A stretch of 64,000 nucleotides of DNA from Pseudomonas sp. A-RE-19 (GCF_019956555.1 NZ_JAHBDQ010000001.1:124001-188000); one strand, 5' to 3'. Positions 16,783-24,060 are shown, counted from the first letter of the stretch. The notes: a model not told the origin generated them from the letters alone. Program-made: numbers and translations.

Positions 16783-17022
16783 TCAGGCGGCTTCTTGGGG
16801 TTTTGATTCAGTGAGAAGCTCGTACAGATCAGGCCGAAGGCCGGACATGGTCAGATCTCCACTTGTTGCGGCTTGAAGCTTTTTCGAAAGCTCCAGGGAA
16901 GGCTTCCGATGACCGCCCGCAATTTGGTAGAGATAGCCAACGCTGGTGCCTGCCGCTGCCGCAACTCGATCGCGCTCAGGTGCGGTCGCCTTCTTGAGCC
17001 ACTCTTGCATTTGCGTGGTCAT
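16783..17022 (-). CDS. Cro-like repressor
   Basis: 79 residues from the ATG at 17022, which has GGAGA seven bases upstream. It is a single HTH domain of the Cro type (RVAAAAGTSVGYLYQIAGGHRKPSLELSKKLQAAT). It is divergent from the CI gene across a 114-bp control region with TTTAGC half-sites, the standard lambdoid immunity switch. The first gene of the leftward (replication) transcript. Confidence 0.85.
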   Translation of the reverse strand: MTTQMQEWLKKATAPERDRVAAAAGTSVGYLYQIAGGHRKPSLELSKKLQAATSGDLTMSGLRPDLYELLTESKPQEAA

Positions 17023-17050
17023 GGGTATTCTCCGTTTGTCTCGCACATAG

Positions 17051-17135
17051 TTTAGCTTCTAGATAAATTATTTAGCAAGAATGAGTTTAGCTCGGAGAAT
17101 ATTTATCATTTAGCTAAGAGCTGCAATCATTAGCG
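17051..17135. promoter_or_regulatory. Operator cluster between cro and cI (OR-like)
   Basis: TTTAGC half-sites occur at 17051, 17071, 17086 and 17109, with a related ATTAGC at about 17129. The site at 17062-17076 (GATAAATTATTTAGC) is an imperfect copy of the perfect palindrome found at 20770. The region holds the divergent promoters of cro and cI. Confidence 0.75.
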
Positions 17136-17136
17136 C

Positions 17137-17871
17137 ATGGATATTTACGCGATCAGAAAGCGCAACCTGGAAGCCCTTGCAGGCAACAGAAAGCGAAAAG
17201 AATGTGCAGAGAAATGGGGAACATCGCCTTCGGTGTTGAGCCAGATCCTCTCCAAAAACCCGGTCAGGAACTTGGGGGACGAGCTCGCGCGCAGAATTGA
17301 GGCGGCCGAAGATCTGCCGAAGGGCTACTTGGACAATGTCCGGGATATGTCATTGACCGCAGAGCTGGCGCCTGAATCTCAGCACACCGAACTAAAGGAC
17401 ATCGCCCTCTGGGATGACTCGACGCCCATCGATGACGACGAAGTTTCTGTGCCCTTCCTTCGCGAAGTTGAGCTTGCCGCTGGCTCAGGTCGCTTCGTCA
17501 TTGAGGAAAGCTCGAATTCGTTCCTGCGGTTCGGAAAGCGAAGCCTTCGCCAGAATGGTGTTCAGTTCTCGAACGCAAAATGCGTGACCATTCGTGGAAA
17601 CAGCATGCTTCCCATTTTGAGGGATGGGGCTACGGTGGGAATCAACACCGGTATCACCTCGATTTCCGATGTCACTGATGGCGACCTGTACGCGTTAATT
17701 CACAATGGCCAGCTTCGCGTGAAGCAGCTCTATAGACTCCCGTCAGGTGTTCGCCTGCGCAGTTTCAACCGTGAAGAGCACCCGGATGAGGACTACACGT
17801 TCCAGGATATTCAGGAGGAGCAGATCAGCATCCTCGGGCACGTCTTCTGGTGGGGCATGTACGCCAGATAG
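17137..17871 (+). CDS. CI-like repressor (XRE-S24 peptidase)
   Basis: A 244-residue prophage repressor. Residues 1-65 hold an HTH (RKRKECAEKWGTSPSVLSQIL). The C-terminal S24 domain has nucleophile Ser156 in GNSMLP and general base Lys196 in RVKQLY; the likely autocleavage bond is Ala115-Gly116 in ELAAGSG. All catalytic parts are intact, so RecA-stimulated self-cleavage and SOS induction are expected. It would bind the TTTAGC-type operators on both sides of the immunity region. The following genes to 20498 read in the same direction and are likely co-expressed in the lysogen. Confidence 0.93.
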   Translation: MDIYAIRKRNLEALAGNRKRKECAEKWGTSPSVLSQILSKNPVRNLGDELARRIEAAEDLPKGYLDNVRDMSLTAELAPESQHTELKDIALWDDSTPIDDDEVSVPFLREVELAAGSGRFVIEESSNSFLRFGKRSLRQNGVQFSNAKCVTIRGNSMLPILRDGATVGINTGITSISDVTDGDLYALIHNGQLRVKQLYRLPSGVRLRSFNREEHPDEDYTFQDIQEEQISILGHVFWWGMYAR

Positions 17872-17996
17872 TCCTCAGCCAATATTTGTCATTCATTGAT
17901 ATCCCAGTTAACTGTTCTCCGGAGAACCATTAGAGGTGCAGCGGACCACCTGACACATAGGGAGTCCCTAGCCGATCTGGACCGAGGGTTGATGGC

Positions 17997-18185
17997 ATGG
18001 CGCACTCGCTTCAATACCAGATTACCGAATCCGTACGCGTCGTTGAGGTCGAGGTGGGAAAGCTGCTCGATTTGGCAGCAATGCTGAAAGACGCTGGAAA
18101 TGATGTCTTGGCGAGGGCTGTCTCGAACCAGGCGAATAAGCTTCTTGAGGCTGCGGTAGCGCTGAGAATTGCGATGGCAGGTTGA
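17997..18185 (+). CDS. Small helical phage protein, 62 aa
   Basis: A 62-residue, fully helical, leucine/alanine-rich protein (LLDLAAMLKDAGNDVLARAVSNQANKLLEAAVAL). GAGGG lies nine bases before the ATG. It resembles in style the two other small helical proteins at 19971 and 20280, which also follow cI. Function unknown. A further short frame starts at an overlapping TTG (18182) and would give 26 residues ending at 18262; it is too short to judge. Confidence 0.55.
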   Translation: MAHSLQYQITESVRVVEVEVGKLLDLAAMLKDAGNDVLARAVSNQANKLLEAAVALRIAMAG

Positions 18186-18398
18186 AGCGGTGGGATCGAC
18201 TGACTGCTTACGCTGATGAGGTAAAGGCTGGAGGGATTGTGCGCGGCAAAGCTGATTAGATGGCACGCCGGGGATTTGTAGTGCTGCGCCTCCTTGTGCT
18301 TAATGTGCCGAAGCTGTAGGAATAGGAAAGATATTTTGACGTGGATGTGAGCCTGAATGGCTCAGGCGACCTTGAAGAAATATACTTAGGAAGATATA

Positions 18399-18845
18399 TT
18401 GTACGAATTCATCATCCACGATGACGCCTCTGCTGACCTAAGGGCAATCATCGCAGCAAACAGGCCTGTAGGCCTCAAGCTGTACCAGGCAATTGGGCAG
18501 CTAAGAGCTGACCAAGACATGCTTGATAGGCTTACTTCATCGGATTTTGGCGGCAGTCCCGCATGGCCAAGGCCAAAGACTGCGAAGTTCAATACCGGCC
18601 CCTGGGGAGCAGCGCAGGTGGTTCGGATGAATTTATGGCGGGTGCGCTTTTTTGATGAGGACCTGCTTGGCTATAGACTGATCTATGCCTTCTTCCCTAA
18701 AGAGAACCAGTACCAACTGCTTGCTATAGTAGAAAAAGCAGAATTCAACGCAATCAATGATGACAGGTTCAATTATGAGCTCTCCCACCCAATCGCGATC
18801 CGTATTGTCAAATCTTACAGAGATCTGGTTGACCAATCATGGTGA
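18399..18845 (+). CDS. RelE/ParE-superfamily toxin-like protein
   Basis: A 148-residue protein starting at TTG (18399), seven bases after AGGA. The core RMNLWRVRFFDEDLLGYRLIYAF followed by a strand (YQLLAIVEKAEF) fits the RelE/ParE fold, though it is longer than typical 90-110 aa members. The next gene is an XRE protein that overlaps its 3' end, the arrangement of toxin-first (HigBA-like) type II pairs. It would be an mRNA interferase or gyrase inhibitor; the fold does not tell which. It lies in the immunity region, so it should be expressed in the lysogen. Confidence 0.6.
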   Translation: MYEFIIHDDASADLRAIIAANRPVGLKLYQAIGQLRADQDMLDRLTSSDFGGSPAWPRPKTAKFNTGPWGAAQVVRMNLWRVRFFDEDLLGYRLIYAFFPKENQYQLLAIVEKAEFNAINDDRFNYELSHPIAIRIVKSYRDLVDQSW

Positions 18846-19272
18846 TCAGATCGCCGCTCCGGCTACCGCCGGATCAAGCTCTGGTGCGGTAGTCACGGCT
18901 CAATTCAGTCCATCTGCTTCAGCCCTGGCAAGCAAGCATCAGGACTTTGATGTTTTGATGGCCGAATTGGAGAGCGATCCGAACAATGCTGTCGAATTGG
19001 CGGAAGCTGGAGCCTGGGTTGCAGATACCTTTTTCAAGGAAGATGGCGAGACCTTGCGCACAGCTCGCTTACGCAAGGGATACTCTCAAAAGCAGCTCGC
19101 TGAGCGCCTGGGTACTAGCCAGCCTCATATAGCTAACCTTGAGAAAGGAGGCGGAGACGTGATGCTCTCCACCGCTCAAAAACTTTGCGAAGCGCTTGAT
19201 ATTCAATTTGGCGACCTGCCCAAAATGATTGAACGCCAGCGTGAGATTCAGGCACAAAAGGAGAGAAAATGA
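18775..19272 (+). CDS. XRE-family antitoxin-like protein
   Basis: The C-terminal half carries an HTH_3 domain: ETLRTARLRKGYSQKQLAERLGTSQPHIANLEKGGGDVMLSTAQKLCEAL. The N-terminal part is probably the toxin-binding segment. The start is uncertain: the ATG at 18775 has CAGG eight bases upstream and overlaps the toxin by 71 bases; a TTG at 18829 and an ATG at 18958 are alternatives. The stop overlaps the ATG of the DUF6941 gene (ATGA), tying three genes into one operon. Confidence 0.7.
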   Translation: MSSPTQSRSVLSNLTEIWLTNHGDQIAAPATAGSSSGAVVTAQFSPSASALASKHQDFDVLMAELESDPNNAVELAEAGAWVADTFFKEDGETLRTARLRKGYSQKQLAERLGTSQPHIANLEKGGGDVMLSTAQKLCEALDIQFGDLPKMIERQREIQAQKERK

Positions 19273-19706
19273 GCCGCTTTGCTTACAGCATTTTTTGCGA
19301 TGACATCAGACATGAGGTCAATGGTAAGACCTCTCTGATGGGTGTCTACCAAGGGAGCTTGCTGCTCCAAGAATTTCCAGCAATGCTTCCAAAGTTGTGT
19401 GTTGTCATGCATGTGGTCTCTCACCGAGATAACCTAGTCAAGAACATCACGTTCAAGGGCATTCTTGACGATTCAGAGATATTCGCCATAACTTTGGATG
19501 AGGCGCAGCTCCAAGCAGGAGCCGAAATGGCTGTCGACTTGCCAAATATTCAGACAAAGCAAATTCAAGCGATTGGCCTTTTAACTCCGATCACATTTGA
19601 AAAGCCGTGCAGCCTAAAAATCCTGATCGAGGCGGATGGCGAACCTATAGACTGTGCTGGCTTAGAGATCATGGAAGCTCCATCTGGCATGCAGATTATC
19701 TCCTAA
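19269..19706 (+). CDS. DUF6941-family protein coupled to the toxin-antitoxin pair
   Basis: A 145-residue protein beginning RFAYSIFCDDIRHEVNGKTS followed by LMGVYQG, the typical opening of DUF6941 proteins, which form a small beta-rich fold of unknown role. It overlaps the antitoxin stop by four bases, so its production is tied to the toxin-antitoxin pair. A terminator follows at once. It could be a third component of the system or a separate conversion factor; the sequence does not decide. Confidence 0.7.
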   Translation: MSRFAYSIFCDDIRHEVNGKTSLMGVYQGSLLLQEFPAMLPKLCVVMHVVSHRDNLVKNITFKGILDDSEIFAITLDEAQLQAGAEMAVDLPNIQTKQIQAIGLLTPITFEKPCSLKILIEADGEPIDCAGLEIMEAPSGMQIIS

Positions 19707-19710
19707 CTCT

Positions 19711-19735
19711 AGCTCGGCCTAACGCCGAGCTTTTT
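19711..19735 (+). terminator. Terminator after the toxin-antitoxin-DUF6941 operon
   Basis: AGCTCGGC-ctaac-GCCGAGCT followed by TTTT. A strong intrinsic terminator five bases after the DUF6941 stop. Confidence 0.85.
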
Positions 19736-19815
19736 CATACCTGCCCTGTCATGCCTCCGTCACACCTTCCGAGCAGAATCTATCAGGCCAAAGGGATTTG
19801 GCCCCGCCTACAAAG

Positions 19816-19841
19816 AACCCGGCCTGATGCCGGGTTTTTCG
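19816..19841 (+). terminator. Intrinsic terminator
   Basis: AACCCGGC-ctgat-GCCGGGTT followed by TTTC. Part of a series of hairpins (19711, 19816, 19911, 20684) separating small genes in the rightward immunity transcript. Confidence 0.75.
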
Positions 19842-19910
19842 TTTCTGGCGATCTACCAGAACCACACCTACACTCTGGCCAGCTGACGGATCAGCACTCC
19901 TTCGACAAAG

Positions 19911-19934
19911 AGCCCGCCCCGTGTGGGCTTTTTG
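19911..19934 (+). terminator. Intrinsic terminator
   Basis: AGCCC-gccccgtgt-GGGCT followed by TTTTG. Third hairpin of the series, before the 73-aa gene. Confidence 0.6.
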
Positions 19935-19970
19935 TCGTCTGCGCCCAATGCCTAGATAGAGGAATGAGCC

Positions 19971-20192
19971 ATGGCCCACCCAAAACTATTTCCAGCTGTG
20001 CTGGCCAGCCTTCAATTGAATCAGATGATGATCGGCGAAGCCTTCGAGGAGATAGCGGCCTGGCTGGAAAAGGAAGGCGCGACTGAGACTGCGCAGAAGC
20101 TGAGGGTTCGTGTTGGCGATCTGAGATTCAATGCGGAAACCATGGATAGAGCGATTATTGAGCTGTTCAAGACGGATGAGAGCTTGCACTGA
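19971..20192 (+). CDS. Small helical phage protein, 73 aa
   Basis: A 73-residue helical protein (VLASLQLNQMMIGEAFEEIAAWL, then RVRVGDLRFNAETMDRAIIELF). A GAGGA ribosome site lies about nine bases before the ATG. It is flanked by terminator hairpins and lies in the immunity region. No family recognised. Confidence 0.65.
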   Translation: MAHPKLFPAVLASLQLNQMMIGEAFEEIAAWLEKEGATETAQKLRVRVGDLRFNAETMDRAIIELFKTDESLH

Positions 20193-20279
20193 AAGTTACA
20201 TGAGCCCGAGCCACGCTGAGCTTTCTCATTCCCCTCCTCTGCTGCTACGCTTTCAGCTCCCTCGAACGGAGTCGAAGCG

Positions 20280-20498
20280 ATGCCCACCACCGAATACTCT
20301 CTCCCCGATGTCCTTGAGCGCATGCATGAAAATCAAAACGCCCTAGAGGCTGCCATTATGGAGCTGACGCTGCTGGTTGAGAGCCAAGGTGCGATCGAGA
20401 TCGGCGGTAATGTCCGCGGAGCGCTGGATACGATCCGTGAGAATGCCGGGCATATCAATCAGGGGCTGGCTAGGTTGAAGGCTCAGGGACCGGACTGA
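20280..20498 (+). CDS. Small helical phage protein, 72 aa
   Basis: A 72-residue protein, helical and acidic (LPDVLERMHENQNALEAAIMELTLLVE, then IRENAGHINQGLARL), with CGGAG about ten bases before the ATG. It resembles the 73-aa neighbour in size and composition. Function unknown. Confidence 0.65.
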   Translation: MPTTEYSLPDVLERMHENQNALEAAIMELTLLVESQGAIEIGGNVRGALDTIRENAGHINQGLARLKAQGPD

Positions 20499-20514
20499 TC
20501 GAGGTAACCTCCTC

Positions 20515-20625
20515 CTAGTACACGCAATAAAATTGATCAGCGACCGCCGTTCGAGCCCGGTCAATATCATTGACCCCGCATCCAGCCAAGGCTAAAGCCA
20601 GGGTACCCACCATTAATCCGCGCAT
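20515..20625 (-). CDS. 36-residue lipoprotein in the immunity region
   Basis: A very short frame on the minus strand, easily missed. It starts ATG at 20625 behind a perfect GGAGGT (20635-20630) and encodes a signal peptide with a lipobox, MRGLMVGTLALALAGC, then a 20-residue mature part GVNDIDRARTAVADQFYCVY and stop TAG. The LAGC lipobox predicts lipid attachment at Cys16. Mature Asn/Asp at +3 is not certain to retain it in the inner membrane. A small phage-encoded envelope protein here could be a superinfection-exclusion factor; that is inference. Confidence 0.65.
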   Translation of the reverse strand: MRGLMVGTLALALAGCGVNDIDRARTAVADQFYCVY

Positions 20626-20683
20626 CCATACCTCCATGGTCCAGTCGCGCGATTCTATCAGTTAGCCAGACTCCAATTCGAAA

Positions 20684-20707
20684 GCCCGCCAACTGCGGGC
20701 TTTTTTG
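20684..20707. terminator. Terminator before the second operator cluster
   Basis: GCCCGC-caact-GCGGGC followed by TTTTTT. It separates the cI transcript from the pL-like promoter. Confidence 0.8.
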
Positions 20708-20748
20708 CACCTGAAATTCTGCACCCTCACCCCCAACCGAAACAAAGC

Positions 20749-20826
20749 GCTAAACGCAAATATGCACAAGCTAAATTATTTAGCATAAAGCTATTGACGA
20801 AATGCTTAGCATGAAGCTAAATTATG
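20749..20826 (+). promoter_or_regulatory. pL-like promoter with second repressor-operator cluster (OL-like)
   Basis: GCTAAATTATTTAGC at 20770-20784 is a perfect palindrome of two 7-bp half-sites. Further half-sites GCTAAAC (20749) and GCTAAAT (20816-20822) flank it. TTGACG at 20794-20799 and TAAATT at 20818-20823 (18-bp spacer) make a promoter whose -10 lies in an operator, so the repressor that binds near cro/cI should silence it. Confidence 0.75.
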
Positions 20827-20868
20827 TTCAAGCCAAGACATCACCGGCCCAGCAGCGAAAGCCGCGCC

Positions 20869-20880
20869 GCTCTTTAACAA
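20869..20880 (+). promoter_or_regulatory. boxA-like antitermination element
   Basis: GCTCTTTAACAA, matching the boxA consensus of rRNA leaders and lambda nut sites, about 50 bases downstream of the pL-like -10. It suggests that the early rightward transcript is made resistant to the terminators that follow. Confidence 0.7.
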
Positions 20881-21203
20881 CCTGCGCCATACACGATTAC
20901 CCGGCGATTCACTGGGAGGTCAGCCCCGGCCACACCTGTGGGGCGAGAGAAAGTCAGGTGAACAAAATCGCGCTGCCACTACTGGCGACCGGCGACAGAC
21001 AGGCACGAAAGCCTGCCCACGATGGATACCCCATACGGCTGTCGAGGTGTTGACCGAACTGGCGAATGACCCGGTAAGCGGCGCGAGCAACAACAAAGCA
21101 TCACTTCTGCCCATTCACTGAGTGGGCAGTGGGATGTAGGCCTACATCAAACGTAAGGCTCAACTGAGCAAAGGGTGACATCAAATGAAATAGGGAAATG
21201 ACC
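20881..21203. other. Early leader without a recognised gene
   Basis: About 320 bases between boxA and the PL7-like gene. I see no convincing gene. It contains a hairpin CTGCCCA-ttcactgag-TGGGCAG (21107-21129) and a perfect 16-bp palindrome GATGTAGGCCTACATC (21133-21148), about 55 bases before the next start. Confidence 0.5.
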
Positions 21204-21878
21204 ATGACCGTAGACATCAGCAACTACACCATCGCCACCCCGCTTCCAATTTCCGAGACCAACCCGATCGCGCTGGAATTGATCGGTTGGCGTGCACTAC
21301 TCGAGTGCCCAGACATAATCGCGATGCTTCCCGATGGTTCGCTGCAGATGACGGCGCCAACGCTCGGAGCTTCAAGTAAGAGTACGAAGCGAACTCGCTG
21401 CGAATGGAAGGAGCCAGGTTACTGGTTGTTCTCCAGCGCCGCAGACCACTGGAACCGACAAGAGATGCGAGTAACGAAGGTCAACTCGCTGCAGAAAGTT
21501 GTGATCGCTCAAATTCATGTAAAGGACTCAGAACGACCGCCTGTGAAGGTGTTCTGGAACAAGGGAAAAATCACTATGGGGTTCCGATCGAGCTACCTGC
21601 AAGACGATCCCGTGAATTCGACGGTGCTGGAAAACGTACCGCTCGGTGCGCTTTTCAAAATCAACATTCACGCCAACTCCAGCGGTGCCGTTTCCGTATC
21701 GGCGAGCTGTAACGGCGTCAGATCTACTTCCGAAATCATGCGCCTCGACAACACCTGGGATACGAAGACTCTCGCCTTCCACGGCGGCGTATACAACCAG
21801 ATCGATTACACCGACACCACCGACCCGGAAGACGGTTCAGTGTGCATTATCAGCGACCTTTCCATCACCCACGTCTGA
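21204..21878 (+). CDS. Alginate-lyase-2 (PL7) superfamily protein
   Basis: A 224-residue protein with the three signatures of PL7 polysaccharide lyases in order: an R-x-E-x-K/R strand (RCEWK, Arg65), QIH at 103-105, and VYNQ at 196-199 with Tyr197. In PL7 enzymes the Gln/His and Tyr act in beta-elimination of uronic-acid polymers. It lacks a signal peptide, so it would act inside the cell, be released at lysis, or leave by another route. It is the first gene after the pL-like promoter. The ATG at 21204 has AGGGAA at proper spacing. The enzymatic role is inferred; the RSELR motif is imperfect. Confidence 0.7.
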   Translation: MTVDISNYTIATPLPISETNPIALELIGWRALLECPDIIAMLPDGSLQMTAPTLGASSKSTKRTRCEWKEPGYWLFSSAADHWNRQEMRVTKVNSLQKVVIAQIHVKDSERPPVKVFWNKGKITMGFRSSYLQDDPVNSTVLENVPLGALFKINIHANSSGAVSVSASCNGVRSTSEIMRLDNTWDTKTLAFHGGVYNQIDYTDTTDPEDGSVCIISDLSITHV

Positions 21879-21911
21879 TATCGCCCACATTGGACGATTG
21901 AAACCAACAAT

Positions 21912-21936
21912 AGCCCGGTTCCGATCGGGCTTTTTT
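21912..21936 (+). terminator. Terminator after the PL7-like gene
   Basis: AGCCCG-gttccgat-CGGGCT followed by TTTTT. Confidence 0.8.
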
Positions 21937-22037
21937 CGCCTGCCTTTATCCGTCTGCACTCTCCCCTGCGCCCAACGGCAACCAGCAGGTGCCCCGAGTG
22001 CTGACGAATACACGCAACCCACACCGAGGGATCAGCC

Positions 22038-22232
22038 ATGCAAACACTACTGCAGCAGCGCTTGGTGCAGAAAATTCGCTTCCAGGTGAATACGGTCGGA
22101 CCGAAGGCCTACCACATCGTGGATCAGTCCACCGGCAAGACCAGGGGATTTCGATTCAACTACCAGGAAGCGGTCAACCTTGCTGTTCAGCTCGAAGAAA
22201 AGGCAAACAGATCTACGACAGGCGCTCAATGA
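22038..22232 (+). CDS. Small phage protein, 64 aa
   Basis: A 64-residue basic protein with a strand-rich N-terminal part (QKIRFQVNTVGPKAYHIVDQ) and a C-terminal helix (YQEAVNLAVQLEEKA). GAGGG lies nine bases before the ATG. It looks like a small single-domain phage early protein; function unknown. Confidence 0.65.
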   Translation: MQTLLQQRLVQKIRFQVNTVGPKAYHIVDQSTGKTRGFRFNYQEAVNLAVQLEEKANRSTTGAQ

Positions 22233-22623
22233 CTACCAAGGAAAACAAGTTCAGGGTCGCCCACACCGTATGAGGCGCATCAGCCACCAGGCACACCAAC
22301 AGTACCGACAGGCTGATTTGGCACCGGTGAAATCGACGAGATAGACAAAGGAAGAGAAGGCGAAGCGGGACTGATGCGCAACGGGGTCATGGCGTCCCTA
22401 ATTCTGCAACGAAGGTGCTAAATATGTCGACGTATAATTTATATTTAGTTGATAGACGCTTGGCAACTCCGCATCCCCACTATTACAAGTCCGCGAAGAC
22501 TCGTGGATAAGTCACCGCCCCCCCTAATCAGACTTAATCGCATCGACACTAAAGCAACCTACTGAGATAGACCGACTTTAATGCCGAATGCGAAACGTCG
22601 CACGCGGTGCAAAGTCACACTTC
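22233..22623. other. Gene-poor stretch in the early region
   Basis: About 390 bases with no strong gene. A 28-codon frame at 22424-22510, behind AAGGTG, encodes MSTYNLYLVDRRLATPHPHY and a short tail; it could be a micro-protein or the residue of a larger gene. Base composition changes here from GC-rich to AT-rich, marking the edge of the cargo module to its right. Confidence 0.4.
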
Positions 22624-23058
22624 CTACTTCGAAGGTGGCAAATTGTTTCTCGGAGGGACTGTCCTTTTCGGCTTTTGTGCAGCAGCATCCTTACCCAAAT
22701 CTACTAAGCTAGTATTAATAATAGCGATCTGCGTTTTCTTAATAGCCTGATTATATTCATTTACAACTTCAGCATCTGCATGACCAACCTTCATATACTC
22801 ACTACGCTGAGATGAAAGATCCTTATAGCGGGAGCTGAGAAGCTTTCTACGATAGAGATACTTACCATACTGTATAAAAATGGATATAATATTATTGAAA
22901 GCAATGGCCAGCACCGGAGAGGCATACATATAGAGTTGCTTAGCATCGCTGCCATCTGGCAGCTTTTGAACCAAAAACAGCAAAACTGCCGCTATAAACC
23001 CCGCTGATGCATCCGATAGAGCAAGTGCCGGCTTCTTGCTTTTTTCTAACTCTTCCAT
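22624..23058 (-). CDS. Two-helix membrane protein of an AT-rich cargo pair
   Basis: A 144-residue protein with two predicted transmembrane segments, about residues 19-32 (GFIAAVLLFLVQKL) and 44-65 (YASPVLAIAFNNIISIFIQYG), followed by a basic, helical cytoplasmic part and a Pro/Lys-rich tail. It follows the 138-aa gene after nine bases on the same strand, forming a two-gene operon. AT content is well above that of phage genes around it, a sign of separate origin. No family is recognised; a soluble sensor plus membrane effector pair is one reading. Confidence 0.65.
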   Translation of the reverse strand: MEELEKSKKPALALSDASAGFIAAVLLFLVQKLPDGSDAKQLYMYASPVLAIAFNNIISIFIQYGKYLYRRKLLSSRYKDLSSQRSEYMKVGHADAEVVNEYNQAIKKTQIAIINTSLVDLGKDAAAQKPKRTVPPRNNLPPSK

Positions 23059-23067
23059 GATACCACC

Positions 23068-23475
23068 TCACTCCTCTTCCCGGAGCTTCTTACTCAACTC
23101 TTTATATGCAATATACATAGAGTCAATTGAAGTCTCAATAAAATCACCCAAATAACTCACATCATAGATTATTTGCTCACATGAAAACTGGGCCGAATTT
23201 TCTTCCATGTAAACCTTTACAAACTTAATATTTCCATTCACGTACTGAATGGCATCATATTTCGTTTTCAAGTCAATATCCGCATAAGGCCCAGATATGC
23301 CAAACCCTACCGAGAGATATTTCGGTGTTTTCTCATCAAACGAAAGAATATAAATAAAACCTTCATCATGACCGAAGTATATAAGGTCATCATGAACCCC
23401 AGTGATTTCGTAACCTAACTCCCGAAGCAACCCTTCATACTTCGAGGACATTCGAACATCGACTTGTTCCGCCAC
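23068..23475 (-). CDS. Soluble partner of the AT-rich cargo pair
   Basis: About 135 residues, acidic. The best start is GTG at 23475, which has GGAG at eight bases; an upstream GTG at 23484 is too close to that site. The pattern of short strands and a C-terminal helix (KYEGLLRELGYEITGVHDDLIYFGHDEGFIYIL ... MYIAYKELSKKLREEE) recalls YbjN/secretion-chaperone-like folds, but the match is weak. Co-directional with the membrane protein gene and likely expressed from its own promoter upstream in the AT-rich stretch. Confidence 0.6.
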   Translation of the reverse strand: MAEQVDVRMSSKYEGLLRELGYEITGVHDDLIYFGHDEGFIYILSFDEKTPKYLSVGFGISGPYADIDLKTKYDAIQYVNGNIKFVKVYMEENSAQFSCEQIIYDVSYLGDFIETSIDSMYIAYKELSKKLREEE

Positions 23476-23669
23476 AGCAAACACTCCAATTATAAATTAA
23501 TCACACATAGTAAAATGCAGACGAAAATCCCGCACAATACTAAAATGCTAAACTCTAGAAAAAGCAACGTAATCCTCACGCCTCAAAAAAATCACCAAAG
23601 ACGCAAAAACTGCTTAATTTTTAGATAATTTTTTCCTAGGCCAAATATACACTGGCAACGATATACGAT

Positions 23670-24060
23670 GTGAGTGACTCCATTCAATCTCATTTTCATT
23701 GCTCCAAAAAGCCCCTCAACACCCAGTTGTGGAGGCGAACAAGAAAGCCATCGGTAGCAGGAAGAATCCAAAGCCCCCCCGGTGGCATCGAGCCGATCCC
23801 GACAGCGGAGTGGCTGGCCCTTTTCGAAAAGCGCACCGAGAAGATCATGAGAGAACGGTTCACCAGATATCTCCCATGTTCGACGCAGCGCAGTAAGCCG
23901 AGCAGTTCATTGAGCTGGCCCGCAAGACCCTGAAGTGTCGGGACATGCACATCAGGGCAAAGCAGTGTTGGTCCACGCCAAGGGCGAGCCAATGATCAAC
24001 CCGAAGCCAAGAAGCCGAAGCAGCAAGAGCAGGCCAACCTGATAATTCATAACTCAGGCT
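23670..24060 (+). pseudogene. Degenerate phage gene remnants
   Basis: Frames here switch repeatedly. One frame reads PPGGIEPIPTAEWLALFEKRTEKIMRERFTRYLP, another continues AEQFIELARKTLKCRDMHIRAKQ after an in-frame stop. The pieces read like one former phage protein broken by indels and stops. The whole 23485-24277 interval otherwise holds no intact gene. Confidence 0.4.

Noticed and set aside
17889..18266. 125-codon minus-strand frame downstream of cI
   Set aside because: Overlaps the better-supported 62-aa gene, has no ribosome site and an unnatural composition.
18372..18400. TTGAAG/TATATT promoter immediately before the toxin
   Set aside because: The -10 would overlap the start codon, while a proper AGGA ribosome site lies in the spacer; the transcript must begin further upstream.
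20802..21053. 83-codon frame after the pL-like promoter as a possible N protein
   Set aside because: It starts inside the promoter, overlaps boxA and has no ribosome site; an Arg-rich motif is present (KPRR) but is too weak to call it N.
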